A stretch of DNA of 64,000 bases from Halorubrum laminariae (GTDB lineage: Archaea; Halobacteriota; Halobacteria; Halobacteriales; Haloferacaceae). A model generated the notes under the pieces. The model saw only the letters and a list, made by a program, of their open reading frames with translations, did no database searches and was not told the DNA's origin. The DNA is taken from NCBI RefSeq assembly GCF_024494655.1, contig NZ_JANHDL010000012.1, positions 30,295-94,294 on the forward strand, read 5' to 3'. Within the stretch, counting starts at the first letter, position 1. Every line of letters starts with the position of its first letter. The position numbers and the translations under genes are program-made. Shown piece after piece: positions 8,263 to 16,608 of the stretch.

Positions 8263-9156
8263 ATGACACTCGACGTGACCGACCTGCGGAAGACGTACCC
8301 GACCGGCGACGAGGCGCTGACAGGGATCGATCTCTCGATCGACGGCAGCGAGACGACCGCGATGATCGGGCCGAGCGGTGCTGGAAAAAGTACCTTCATC
8401 AGGTGTGTCAACCGTCTCACCGAGCCGACAGCGGGATCGATCGAACTCGACGGCACCGACCTGACAGCGCTCGGCGACGACGGGCTCCGCGAGGCGCGCC
8501 GCGACATCGGGATGATCTTTCAGGAGTACAACCTCGTCGAGCGGCTCACGGTGATGGAGAACGTGCTCACGGGGCGGCTGGGATACGTCTCGGGCTGGCA
8601 GGCGTTCCGCCGGTCGTTCCCGCCCGCGGACATCGAGCGCGCCTACGAGATCTTAGAGCGCGTCGGCCTCGGGGATATGGAGAACAAGCGCGTCGACGAG
8701 CTGTCTGGAGGGCAGCGCCAGCGCGTCGGCATCGCCCGCGCGGTCATCCAGCAGCCGACGATCCTTCTCGTCGACGAGCCGACCTCCAGTCTCGATCCGG
8801 AGACATCGAACACGGTGATGCGGCTCCTCACAGAGATCGCGGCCGAGCAGGACATTCCCGTGTTGATCAACATCCACGAGGTCGACCTCGCGACTGACTA
8901 CGCAGACCGGATCGTCGGACTCCACGACGGCGAGATAGTCTTCGACGGACCGCCAGCCGATCTTCAAGACGGGGCGCTCGATCGCGTCTACCGCGGCGGC
9001 GATCCGCCGGAATCGGACGCGCCGCGTCCGGCGGACGCGACAGCTGACGGCGCGTCTCAGGGTGACGCCGCGTCGGACGGCGTGCGCGTTCCCGCCGACG
9101 GCGTCGTCTCGGCCAACGGCGGAACGCCCGATCGATCGGCGTCGGGTGGGCCTTGA
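8263..9156 (+). CDS. phnC: Phosphonate ABC transporter ATP-binding protein
   Basis: A 297-residue ABC ATPase energising PhnE. Walker A GPSGAGKS at 36-43, Q-loop FQEYNLV, signature LSGGQ at 147-151, Walker B ILLVDEP at 167-173, and the H-loop in NIHEVDLA. The insertion [14 protein letters not shown] after the Q-loop is typical of PhnC. A 45-residue acidic, low-complexity tail after about residue 250 is extra compared with bacterial PhnC. It starts 7 bp after phnD and ends 1 bp before phnE1, so the genes are almost certainly co-transcribed. Confidence 0.95.
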   Translation: MTLDVTDLRKTYPTGDEALTGIDLSIDGSETTAMIGPSGAGKSTFIRCVNRLTEPTAGSIELDGTDLTALGDDGLREARRDIGMIFQEYNLVERLTVMENVLTGRLGYVSGWQAFRRSFPPADIERAYEILERVGLGDMENKRVDELSGGQRQRVGIARAVIQQPTILLVDEPTSSLDPETSNTVMRLLTEIAAEQDIPVLINIHEVDLATDYADRIVGLHDGEIVFDGPPADLQDGALDRVYRGGDPPESDAPRPADATADGASQGDAASDGVRVPADGVVSANGGTPDRSASGGP

Positions 9157-9157
9157 G

Positions 9158-9958
9158 ATGGCGGCCGAACAGCGCAGTTGGCGGCGGCCCACGGCCTTTC
9201 GCCGGCGAGAGATCAAGTGGGCGACCTACCTCGGCCTCGCCGCGTTCTTCCTCTGGTCCGCGTTGAGCGTCGGAGCCGATCCGTCGCGCATCGTGGAGGG
9301 AGCCGGTCGGAGTCTGACGCTGCTCGGCGACTTCTTCCCGCCGGAGGCGACCCCCCGCCAGACCCAGCGGATCGTCGACAAGATGGTCGAAAGCGTCGCG
9401 ATGGCGATGGTGTCGACGGTCACGGGGATCGCGATCAGCGTCCCCGTCGCGTTCATGGCCGCGGAGAACCTCTCGCCGAAGCCGCTGTACTACCTCAATC
9501 GCGGGTTTATCTCGCTTTCGCGCGCGCTCAACGCCATCATCGTCGCCATCCTCGTCGTGAAGGCGGTCGGGCTCGGTCCGCTGGCCGGGGTCATCACGAT
9601 CACGTTCAAGACGGTCGGCTTCTTCGCGAAGCTGCTCGCCGAGGACTTGGAAGACATCGACATGGGGAGCGTGGACGCGGTTCGTGCGACCGGTGCGTCG
9701 CCGCTGCAGACGCTGGCGTACGGCGTCGTTCCCCAGATAATTCCCCGGTTCGCGGGACTCAGTGTCTACCGCTGGGACATCAACATCCGGACCTCGACGA
9801 TCGTCGGAATCGTCGGGGCTGGCGGGATCGGATCGGTGCTTCTCACCGCGTTCAACCGCTACTCCTACCAGTACGTCAGCGCCATCCTCATCGCGATACT
9901 CGCGGTCGTGCTCGTCGCGGAGGGGGTAAGCGCGATAGTCAGACGGAGGTACCAGTGA
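9158..9958 (+). CDS. phnE: Phosphonate ABC transporter permease 1
   Basis: A 266-residue inner-membrane permease with about six TM segments and the permease/ATPase coupling loop (VDAVRATGASPLQTLAYGVVPQ, the EAA-type motif). GLSVYRWDINIRTSTIVGIVGAGGIG is characteristic of PhnE. The start at 9158 follows the phnC stop directly. The stop TGA overlaps the next permease's ATG (TGATG at 9956-9960), a sign of translational coupling. The neighbour is a paralogue, so the channel is probably a PhnE1-PhnE2 heterodimer. Confidence 0.95.
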   Translation: MAAEQRSWRRPTAFRRREIKWATYLGLAAFFLWSALSVGADPSRIVEGAGRSLTLLGDFFPPEATPRQTQRIVDKMVESVAMAMVSTVTGIAISVPVAFMAAENLSPKPLYYLNRGFISLSRALNAIIVAILVVKAVGLGPLAGVITITFKTVGFFAKLLAEDLEDIDMGSVDAVRATGASPLQTLAYGVVPQIIPRFAGLSVYRWDINIRTSTIVGIVGAGGIGSVLLTAFNRYSYQYVSAILIAILAVVLVAEGVSAIVRRRYQ

Positions 9959-10758
9959 TGGCCGGCGTCGACGCCGGACGGACGTGGCAGCGGTTCGACC
10001 GACGCCGACGGTTCGGACGCTTCGTCGGGCTTCTCGGCGCGCTCGTCGTGTTCGCCGCCTCGTGGCGGTACCTCGACACCGGGATCACGAACGTCGAGAC
10101 GGTCCCCCGCGAGATCCGCGATCTCCTCACGCGGATGTATCCGCCCGACCTCGCGTACACTCCGGAGATCGTGGAGCCGCTGATCGAGACGATCCACATC
10201 GCCGCACTCGGCACCGCCGGCGCGCTCGTGCTCGCGGTTCCGGTCGCGTTGCTCGCGGCCGAGAACACCACACCGAACGTCGCGACCTACTGGCTCGGGA
10301 AGCTGATCGTGACCGTGAGCCGGTCGGTGAACACGATCATCTGGGCGCTGATCTTCGTCGTCGTGTTCGGCAGCGGTCCACTCGCTGGCGCGGTCGCCAT
10401 CGCGTTCCGGTCGGTCGGGTTCCTCGGAAAGCTGCTCGGCGAGGAGATAGAGGAGATAGACTTCGGGCAGGTGGAGGCTGTCCGCGCCGCGGGTGCTTCC
10501 TCGGTGCAGGTGCTGCTCTACGGCATCGTCCCGCAGGTGAAGCCGGCGCTCGTCGGCCTCAGCGTCTACCGCTGGGACATCAACGTTCGCGACTCGACGA
10601 TCCTCGGGTTCGTCGGTGCCGGCGGTATCGGCGTCCAGCTGTTCCGGGCGGTCAACGCCTTCGCGTGGCAGTCCGTGGCGACGATCCTGATCGTCATCCT
10701 CGGCGTGGTGATAGCGAGCGAAGCGATCTCAGCGTCCGCTCGGAGGATGGTCCGATGA
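9958..10758 (+). CDS. phnE: Phosphonate ABC transporter permease 2
   Basis: A 266-residue permease paralogous to the upstream one, with the same coupling loop (VEAVRAAGASSVQVLLYGIVPQ) and PhnE block (GLSVYRWDINVRDSTILGFVGAGGIG). The N terminus is Arg-rich and longer before TM1. Its ATG overlaps the stop of phnE1, and its own stop overlaps the ATG of the HAD gene (ATGA at 10755-10758). The whole phnDCEE-HAD cluster is therefore a single translationally coupled unit. Confidence 0.95.
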   Translation: MAGVDAGRTWQRFDRRRRFGRFVGLLGALVVFAASWRYLDTGITNVETVPREIRDLLTRMYPPDLAYTPEIVEPLIETIHIAALGTAGALVLAVPVALLAAENTTPNVATYWLGKLIVTVSRSVNTIIWALIFVVVFGSGPLAGAVAIAFRSVGFLGKLLGEEIEEIDFGQVEAVRAAGASSVQVLLYGIVPQVKPALVGLSVYRWDINVRDSTILGFVGAGGIGVQLFRAVNAFAWQSVATILIVILGVVIASEAISASARRMVR

Positions 10759-11441
10759 CAGCGGTCGGTGCGTCCGATCCCGAAGTAGTCCTCTTCGACA
10801 TGGACGGCGTGATCCTCGACGGCTGGGGAACCGACAGCGTGGTCCACGCCCGCGCGGTCGACGACGTGCTTGCGGACCGCGGTCTCAGCGCGGACGTGGA
10901 CATGCGCTCGACGCTGGCGCGAGACGCCTACGACGACGACTTTCGAGCGGCCTGCGAGACGCTCGGCGTCGATCCGCCCGCCTTCTTCAGAGCACGAGAG
11001 GATCGCAGCGCGACGCGCTCAATCGAGCGACTGGCAGCCGGGGCGCGACGGCTCTGCCCTGACGTGGACGCCCTCGACGACTTGGCCGACCGCGCACAGA
11101 TCGGGCTCGTGAGCAACAACTACGATCCAACCGTCGAGTTCGTCGTCGACCACTTCGGGCTCGACGCGTTCGCCTTCGCCCGCGGCCGAGATCTCGGTCC
11201 GGACGGGTTCCGGCGTCGTAAGCCGGATCCGCACTACCTCGACGAGGCGCTCGACGCGCTCGACGCCTCCGGGGGCCTCTACGTCGGCGACCGCGCCACT
11301 GACGTTATCGCCGCCGAACGTGCCGGTCTCGACGCCGTGTTCGTCCGGCGCGAGCACAATTCGGCCCTCGACCTCGATGTCGAACCCGCAGCCGAGATCG
11401 ACAGTCTCCACGATCTCTCCCCGCTGATCGGAGAGCCCTGA
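10755..11441 (+). CDS. HAD-superfamily hydrolase linked to the phn operon
   Basis: A 228-residue HAD hydrolase. Motif I is LFDMDGVILDG, with nucleophile and acid Asp separated by one residue. Motif II is near GLVSNNY, motif III KPDPHYLDEAL, and motif IV YVGDRATDVIAAERAG. It belongs to the phosphoglycolate-phosphatase-like subgroup. Its ATG overlaps the phnE2 stop, so it is made together with the transporter. A plausible role is dephosphorylation or C-P cleavage of the imported compound (PhnX is also a HAD enzyme), but PhnX-specific residues cannot be assigned here. The substrate is inference only. Confidence 0.85.
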   Translation: MTAVGASDPEVVLFDMDGVILDGWGTDSVVHARAVDDVLADRGLSADVDMRSTLARDAYDDDFRAACETLGVDPPAFFRAREDRSATRSIERLAAGARRLCPDVDALDDLADRAQIGLVSNNYDPTVEFVVDHFGLDAFAFARGRDLGPDGFRRRKPDPHYLDEALDALDASGGLYVGDRATDVIAAERAGLDAVFVRREHNSALDLDVEPAAEIDSLHDLSPLIGEP

Positions 11442-11511
11442 ACGCGTCGAACCCTTCGGACTCTGCTCGATTTCGGCCTGTGCGACCTCGGTCGTGGCCG
11501 TCGGGAGTGTG

Positions 11512-12102
11512 TCACCGCAGCGTCGCGTCGACGTACTCGCTTGCGGTCTGTCGGGCGAGTTCGAGCTCGCTCATGTCGTCGAACACCACGGCTCGGGTCC
11601 GCCCCCCGTCGGCGATAGACAGCAGCGCGTGGGCCGCGCGCTCGGCGTCGACATCGGCGAACGCGCCCTCGTCGATGCCGTGGTTTATCACGGCCTTGAG
11701 CGCGTACCGGACGTACTCGTCGTTCTGCGCGAAGCGCTCGCGGAACGCGTCGTTGTACGGGGCCTGACTCCGCATTTCTAAGAGCGCGACGGAGAGCCCC
11801 TGCGTCTCGGCCGGCTTCGCGAGCAGTTCGTCGAGAAGCAGAGACAGGCGGGCGTCGGGATCGGTCGTCTCGATGTCGCGAATCGCGTCGACAAACCGGG
11901 CGAGGAGGTAATCCAAGAACGCCGCGAGCAGATCCTCTTTCGTGTCGTAGTGATAGTGGATCGCGGCGGTCGACTTGCCGTACTCGTCGGCGATCCGCTG
12001 TACCGTCAGGTCCGCGTAGCCGTGATCGCGGAGGGCGCGGTAGGTCGCCTGCATAATGTCGCTGTTCCCGTCCGCGGCGGTTCCGTCCGGTAGCTCGCTC
12101 AT
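11512..12102 (-). CDS. TetR/AcrR-family transcriptional regulator
   Basis: A 196-residue repressor-type protein. The N-terminal HTH (about residues 15-60) reads ATYRALRDHGYADLTVQRIADEYGKSTAAIHYHYDTKEDLLAAFLDYL, the standard TetR DNA-binding domain. The C terminus is a variable helical ligand/dimer domain. It is divergent to the MATE transporter at 12328, whose promoter holds a perfect inverted repeat. The arrangement suggests it represses the exporter until a drug or toxic compound binds. Confidence 0.92.
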   Translation of the reverse strand: MSELPDGTAADGNSDIMQATYRALRDHGYADLTVQRIADEYGKSTAAIHYHYDTKEDLLAAFLDYLLARFVDAIRDIETTDPDARLSLLLDELLAKPAETQGLSVALLEMRSQAPYNDAFRERFAQNDEYVRYALKAVINHGIDEGAFADVDAERAAHALLSIADGGRTRAVVFDDMSELELARQTASEYVDATLR

Positions 12103-12253
12103 GTGGCGTCAGTTACGTCCACGGGCGAATAACCGTTGCGCCGATCCGGCGATAACGCTCGAAAAACGATCAGATAGTCAGTCCGTAATACCCGATATAT
12201 AGGGCTACCGATGAGATATATGGCACATATTCGATGTTCCGAAGCCTTTTGAC

Positions 12254-12267
12254 TTACTAGTTAGTAA
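12254..12267. promoter_or_regulatory. Probable TetR operator, inverted repeat TTACTA-GT-TAGTAA
   Basis: A perfect 6-2-6 inverted repeat, TTACTA GT TAGTAA, lies 8-21 nt before the leader ATG at 12275 and downstream of a weak T-rich box (12246-12250). Its position over the presumed transcription start fits repression of the MATE gene by the divergent TetR protein. The assignment is by position and symmetry only. Confidence 0.65.
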
Positions 12268-12274
12268 GTACTAC

Positions 12275-12328
12275 ATGCACACGACAGACGACCACCCAGC
12301 AGCCGGACTCCTTGGAGGCTCCCGCTGA
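12275..12328 (+). CDS. 17-aa leader ORF translationally coupled to the MATE gene
   Basis: ATG 12275 opens a 17-codon frame (MHTTDDHPAAGLLGGSR) whose TGA (12326-12328) overlaps the MATE ATG by one base. A Shine-Dalgarno-like GGAGG at 12314-12318 lies inside it, 9 nt before the MATE ATG. Leaderless transcription starting near 12275 would translate this peptide first. It may simply be chance, but the TGATG junction and internal SD resemble a translational coupler. No homologue is known to me. Confidence 0.35.
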   Translation: MHTTDDHPAAGLLGGSR

Positions 12329-13779
12329 TGGGGATCGGTGACGGCATCGGCGCGCTGTTCAAGGGGCCGTCGGAGTTCGATCTCACGTCCGGCGGGATCG
12401 GGAAGCCCCTCTTTTTCCTCTCGATGCCCATCGTCGTCACAAACCTGTTCCAGACCGCCTACAACCTCGCGGACACGTTCTGGCTCGGGCAGTACAGCAC
12501 GGACGCGCTGGCGGCGATCAGCTTCGCGTTCCCGATCGTGTTCCTGCTCATCTCGCTCGGCATGGGTATCTCCGTCGCCGGCAGCGTGCTCGTCGCGCAA
12601 CACACCGGCGCGGGAGACGAGGATCGGGCCGAGTACGCCGCCTCGCAGACGGTGACGTTCGCCGTGATCGCCTCGGTGCTTCTCGGTGTCGTCGGCTATC
12701 GCTTCGTCGGTGATTTTCTCGGGCTGCTCGGCGCGTCCGCGGACGTGTTACCGCTTGCGTCGAGCTACATGGAGGTCGTTTCGCTCGGGCTCGTCGCGAT
12801 GTTCGGCTTTGCCGTGTTCGTCGCGCTCATGCGCGGATACGGCGACACGATCACTCCGATGCTGGTGATGTTCGGCTCCGTCGTGCTCAACATCGTCCTC
12901 GACCCATTCGTCATCTTCGGGTGGGGTCCCTTCCCCGCGCTCGGGATCGAGGGAGCGGCGATCGCGACGGTGTTCTCTAGGGCACTCGCGCTCGTCGTCG
13001 GCCTCGCGGTCATGTTCCGAGGGGAGCGGGGCGTGCAGATCAACCTCCGAGACATGGTCCCCGACTTTACGTACCTGCGTCGGCTCGTCCGCATCGGATT
13101 GCCGGCGTCCGTCGAGGGAACCGGCCGCGCCGTCTCGATGAACCTGCTCCTGTTCATCGTCGCGCTGTTTCCGGATCCGGTGGTCGCCGCCTACGGGATC
13201 GGGACGCGGGTCTTCTCCGTGATCTTCCTCCCGGCCATCGCGGTCGCCCGCGGCGTCGAGACGATGACCGGTCAGAACATCGGCTCCGAGAAGCCGGACC
13301 GAGCAGAACGGGCGGCGGCGCTGGCCGCGAAGACGCTGTTCGCCGTCCTGACTCTCGCCGGCGTCGTCGTGTTCCTCGTCCCCGAGCAGATCGTGTCGGT
13401 GTTCGTCGGTGCCGATCAGGCCGACGCGGCCCGCGTGACCGCGGTCGGCGCACAGTTTCTCCGGATCGTCGCGCTGACGTTCGGATTCATCGGGATCATG
13501 CGGGCGTACACGGGAAGCTTCCGCGGCGCGGGCAAGACGCTCACCGCGGCGGCGATCTCCGTGCTGATGCTCGGAATCGTCCGATTCCCGATCGCGTGGG
13601 TCGCCGCCGGTGCGATCGGCGAGACGGGGATCTGGCTGTCGTTCGCGGTGTCGAACGTCGTCGGCGCGGTCGTCGCCTACGCGTGGTATCGACGGGGAAC
13701 TTGGCGCGACGGCGACCTCACCGCACAGCGCGTCGATGTGGACGACTCCGTGGCAGTCGGCGAGTCGGCCGACGACTGA
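12328..13779 (+). CDS. MATE-family multidrug/toxin efflux transporter
   Basis: A 483-residue integral membrane protein with about 12 TM helices in two homologous halves (NorM/DinF-type). The start of the fold, GGIGKPLFFLSMPIVVTNLFQTAYNLADTFWLGQYSTDALAAISFAFPI, is typical of archaeal MATE proteins. It presumably exports cationic compounds with Na+ or H+ antiport. The GGAGG at 12314-12318 supports the ATG at 12328. It is divergent from a TetR gene with an operator between them, so expression is probably inducible. Confidence 0.94.
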   Translation: MGIGDGIGALFKGPSEFDLTSGGIGKPLFFLSMPIVVTNLFQTAYNLADTFWLGQYSTDALAAISFAFPIVFLLISLGMGISVAGSVLVAQHTGAGDEDRAEYAASQTVTFAVIASVLLGVVGYRFVGDFLGLLGASADVLPLASSYMEVVSLGLVAMFGFAVFVALMRGYGDTITPMLVMFGSVVLNIVLDPFVIFGWGPFPALGIEGAAIATVFSRALALVVGLAVMFRGERGVQINLRDMVPDFTYLRRLVRIGLPASVEGTGRAVSMNLLLFIVALFPDPVVAAYGIGTRVFSVIFLPAIAVARGVETMTGQNIGSEKPDRAERAAALAAKTLFAVLTLAGVVVFLVPEQIVSVFVGADQADAARVTAVGAQFLRIVALTFGFIGIMRAYTGSFRGAGKTLTAAAISVLMLGIVRFPIAWVAAGAIGETGIWLSFAVSNVVGAVVAYAWYRRGTWRDGDLTAQRVDVDDSVAVGESADD

Positions 13780-13885
13780 CGGCACCTGACCCCGTTCTTC
13801 GGGCCCGGCCGGTGTAACCACTCGGGGTCACACCGGTCGGTTTGTCGCCGGCAGGGTTTTGGCCGCTCGGATGGAACGAGAGAGT

Positions 13886-14260
13886 ATGAGTACCGAGACG
13901 GCCGACACGGAGGGCGGTGGAAGCGATCCAGCGATCGAGGTGACCCCCGACGCCGCGGCCGAGGCGATCTCTCTGCTGGAGGGCGAGGGGCTCGACACCG
14001 ACGAGGCCGGCCTGCGACTGTTCGTGCAGCAGGGCGGCTGTGCGGGCCTTTCATACGGTATGCGGTTCGACACGGAACCGGAAGACGACGACCTCGTCGT
14101 CGAACACCACGGGCTCCGCGTGTTCGTCGATCCCGCGAGTCAAAACTACATCGGCGGGAGTACGCTCGATTACGAACACGGTCTGCAGGCTGCCGGTTTC
14201 GAAGTCGAGAACCCGAACGTCGTCTCCGAGTGCGGCTGCGGTGAGTCGTTCCGGACGTGA
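13886..14260 (+). CDS. HesB/IscA-family iron-sulfur assembly protein
   Basis: A 124-residue A-type Fe-S carrier. The three conserved cysteines are present: QQGGCAGLSYGM and the C-terminal SECGCGESF. It would transiently bind a cluster or iron and pass it to client enzymes; lipoyl synthase and the XPD-like helicase in this window need such clusters. The start is put at MSTETADTEG (13886), with a TTTT box about 27 nt upstream. ATGs at 13859 or 13871 are alternatives that add a few residues. Confidence 0.93.
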   Translation: MSTETADTEGGGSDPAIEVTPDAAAEAISLLEGEGLDTDEAGLRLFVQQGGCAGLSYGMRFDTEPEDDDLVVEHHGLRVFVDPASQNYIGGSTLDYEHGLQAAGFEVENPNVVSECGCGESFRT

Positions 14261-14583
14261 CCGATCTCCCGACGTGAGCGAGAACGCGACGAGCAGGTGG
14301 CGCGATGAGCGGGTGGGCGCAGCGGGGGTGTCGATTTCTCGCGGCTGGGGCGTGTTCCTCTCCCACAGTACTGCGACCGCACCTCATGCCTCCCCACCCT
14401 CGCCGCGCGGCTCCAAGGCGAGAGCGGCGCTCTCGCTTGCAACCGGCGCAAAGCGCCGGTGACCTCGCGGACGGTTCGCGGCCTGTCGGCCGCTCACCGG
14501 CGCACCACCGCTTGATCCCGTGACGCGTCGCGTTCGGTCCGACGAGTCGCGTTTTTAAGCCTGTCCGGACGATACCGTGTCGT
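14261..14583. other. Gene-free interval with paired hairpins (possible repeat element)
   Basis: No convincing coding region in about 320 bp. Two perfect 8-bp hairpins with 3-nt loops sit side by side: GCGAGAGC/GCTCTCGC (14418-14436) and ACCGGCGC/GCGCCGGT (14442-14460). The surrounding text (14330-14410) resembles a sequence I associate with dispersed non-coding repeats in Halorubrum, but only one copy is in this window. The last 30 bp contain the TATA-like GTTTTTAAG box of the next gene. Confidence 0.5.
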
Positions 14584-14829
14584 ATGAATCTCGACGCTTC
14601 GATGACCGCCGACGGTGAGCGCGTGTACACCGACCGGACGCTGGCCGAACGCGGCGCGGACGGCCCCTTCTACGTCGTGTTCGCGGACGCCGACGGATCG
14701 TCGCGCTGGGGGTTCCGGTGCGGAAACTGCGACTCGCTTCACACCGCGATGGACACGATGGGGCGGATCCAGTGTACCGACTGCGGGAACGTCAAGAAGC
14801 CGGACGAGTGGGATGCGGCTCACGAGTGA
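14584..14829 (+). CDS. Zinc-ribbon protein (DUF5816-like)
   Basis: An 81-residue protein with two CxxC knuckles, FRCGNCDS and IQCTDCGN, making a zinc ribbon, and the conserved ending KKPDEWDAAHE. The look is that of the haloarchaeal DUF5816 family, from memory. A TTTTTAAG box about 28 nt upstream supports a leaderless ATG at 14584. Function unknown; zinc ribbons of this size often bind nucleic acid or protein partners. Confidence 0.85.
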   Translation: MNLDASMTADGERVYTDRTLAERGADGPFYVVFADADGSSRWGFRCGNCDSLHTAMDTMGRIQCTDCGNVKKPDEWDAAHE

Positions 14830-14898
14830 GCCCACCGCATGCTTGCGCGCCAGAATCGTGAGAACCTTTATCACAGATGGTGGCCAACGTCGAGACAG

Positions 14899-15234
14899 AT
14901 GGCCCCTGCGAGCATCCCACCGACGACGGAGGCCAGAGACGTCTTTCGTGAACTCGGATACACCGTCAGCGAGGGCGGGCGCGAGTTCGTCGCAGAGCGG
15001 AAGTGGCGGCGCGTCCTCGTGACAACCCTGTGTCCCGACGACGACCTCGATACGTATCTCGCGGACGGCGGCGACGCCCATCGGCTGCGCTGTTTCGTCA
15101 CGTGGCGAAAGAACGCGGGCGACCTGCGGGACCGCCTCGTCTCGAAGAAGCCGCCGTACGACTGGGCGGTCATCGGCATCGAAGACGACGGCGCGGACTT
15201 CGCGGTGATGGAAGGCGCACCGGGCAGCCCCTAG
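14899..15234 (+). CDS. Conserved haloarchaeal protein (DUF7116-like)
   Basis: A 111-residue soluble protein: [28 protein letters not shown], then RLRCFVTW and [12 protein letters not shown]. This pattern is found in a small haloarchaeal family I know as DUF7116. The start is ATG 14899 ([14 protein letters not shown]), with CTTTAT about 32 nt upstream; an earlier in-frame ATG at 14839 would include this box. Function unknown. Confidence 0.75.
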   Translation: MAPASIPPTTEARDVFRELGYTVSEGGREFVAERKWRRVLVTTLCPDDDLDTYLADGGDAHRLRCFVTWRKNAGDLRDRLVSKKPPYDWAVIGIEDDGADFAVMEGAPGSP

Positions 15235-15311
15235 CCGACGCGACCGCTGGCTCTTCATCGATCGCAGTCGGGGATACATTCAAATCCCCGTGTACCGAAT
15301 CAACATGTGAC

Positions 15312-15512
15312 ATGGTATTTAAGAAGATCACGATGATCGGCACGAGCGAGGAGAGCTTCGAGGCCGCGGCCGACGACGCGATCGATCGGGCCGAGGACAC
15401 GCTCGAAAACGTCTACTGGGCGGAAGTCCAAGAGTTCGGCGTCGAGTTACAGGACGCGGTCGACAGGGAGTATCAGGCCGAAGTGGAGATCGCTTTCGAG
15501 TTGGCCGACTGA
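15312..15512 (+). CDS. Dodecin (flavin-binding storage protein)
   Basis: A 66-residue protein matching haloarchaeal dodecin: [39 protein letters not shown]. The Trp in VYWAEV is the residue that stacks on flavin in known dodecins, and Gln in VQEFGVEL lies in the binding region. Dodecins assemble into hollow dodecamers that bind riboflavin or FMN pairs and protect them from light. It has its own short upstream region; nothing else in the operon. Confidence 0.95.
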   Translation: MVFKKITMIGTSEESFEAAADDAIDRAEDTLENVYWAEVQEFGVELQDAVDREYQAEVEIAFELAD

Positions 15513-15630
15513 GTTCAGCGCGCGTTCGCCGCCCCGCTCGACTCGCGCGTCGCGCAGCCCTGCCGGAAGCGAACCCCCGAACCCCGCCCGAGTGCCGGTC
15601 GCTTATATAGGCGGCCACGAAGGACATCAC

Positions 15631-16296
15631 ATGACCGAGGATTCACGCGCGGACCGTCGCTCGCCCGTCGGGGAGCCGGTGGTCCGATCGGACCCGACAG
15701 TTACGGGGGAGCGCGCCGCCGAGGCGGTCGGATTCGACCCCGACGATCCGGAGAGCGTCGCAGAGGCGGCCGAGACGGTGGCTCGCTTCTCGGCGGGTGA
15801 CGTCGGCGACGACGATCACGTGTTGATGCTGCGCGGTGCGGCCGCGTGTGCGGCGCTCGTCCGCGGCGTCGGCTCGTACAAGGCGGCGGCCGAACGCGCC
15901 GGCGACGACGTGAGCGTGGCGTTCATCCGCAAGTGGGCGCGCGTCCACGACCTCCCACAGGCGATCCGCCGACAGGTCGCGAGCGGGAAGATCGCGCCGA
16001 GCGCCGCCAAGCACATAGCGCGGCTCGGTGGCACGGATCGCTACCTGCTCGCGTGGGCGACCATCGACGGCGACCTGACGGTTCGGGAGGTCCGATCCAT
16101 CGCCTCGGCGGTCAACGATGGGGGCGACGTCGAGAGCGCGGTTCGCGAGGCGGGCGTGCAGCTCGGTCACGTCGGCGTCGACCTCCCGCTCAACACGTAC
16201 GTCGAACTCCGGCGGCGCGCCTCGAACGAGAGCCGCGCTCCCGGCGACATCGCCGCGGCCGCGCTGGACGACTACTTCGCAGACGGCTCCCAGTAG
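15631..16296 (+). CDS. ParB-HTH-like conserved protein (DUF7119-like)
   Basis: A 221-residue soluble protein. The middle (GSYKAAAERAGDDVSVAFIRKWARVHDLPQAIRRQVASGKIAPSAAKHIARL) resembles the HTH of ParB-like proteins, where the phrase about residues that are licensed by S-GKI-A..A-H is typical. The ends are acidic. I associate it with the haloarchaeal DUF7119 family. GCTTATATAG at 15601-15610 gives perfect leaderless spacing to ATG 15631. DNA binding is inferred. Confidence 0.8.
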   Translation: MTEDSRADRRSPVGEPVVRSDPTVTGERAAEAVGFDPDDPESVAEAAETVARFSAGDVGDDDHVLMLRGAAACAALVRGVGSYKAAAERAGDDVSVAFIRKWARVHDLPQAIRRQVASGKIAPSAAKHIARLGGTDRYLLAWATIDGDLTVREVRSIASAVNDGGDVESAVREAGVQLGHVGVDLPLNTYVELRRRASNESRAPGDIAAAALDDYFADGSQ

Positions 16297-16348
16297 CGCC
16301 ACGCTTTCTAAACGTTTATCCGTGGTCTGACCCTACCGGTTCGTGTCT

Positions 16349-16422
16349 GGGCCGGTAGCTCAGTTAGGGAGAGCGTCCGGCTTTTAACCGGACGGTCGGG
16401 GGTTCGAATCCCTCCCGGCCCG
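16349..16422 (+). tRNA. tRNA-Lys (anticodon TTT)
   Basis: A 74-nt cloverleaf. Acceptor GGGCCGG pairs with CCGGCCC, discriminator G. Anticodon arm TCCGG-CTTTTAA-CCGGA gives anticodon TTT (Lys). T arm GGGGG-TTCGAAT-CCCTC. No CCA encoded and no intron. CGTTTATCC at about 16313-16321 is the likely TATA box. Its 3' end is repeated downstream both directly and inverted, suggesting use as an integration site. Confidence 0.97.
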
Positions 16423-16552
16423 TGCAACGAGACGGTGAGCAACGCGAATCGTCGAGTGAACCGGTCGGGAGGGATTCGAACCCGGGGAGTCGCGCGCAGC
16501 GAACGTAGTGAGCGAGCACGTCTTCATACGGTTCGAATCCCTCCCGGCCCGT
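16401..16552. repeat. tRNA-Lys 3'-end direct repeat pair with an inverted copy between (att-like)
   Basis: A 23-bp perfect direct repeat: the tRNA 3' end at 16401-16423 recurs at 16530-16552. Between them, at 16466-16483, lies an 18-bp perfect inverted copy of the same T-arm/acceptor segment. Direct duplication of a tRNA 3' end is what tyrosine-recombinase integration leaves behind (attL/attR). Only about 106 bp remain between the copies, so any element has been deleted. No integrase gene is nearby. Confidence 0.75.
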
Positions 16553-16608
16553 TTTCCTGCGACCAACGGGAGCAGTGAAAACGCCGTGTTCTTCGAATAC
16601 GACTGACC

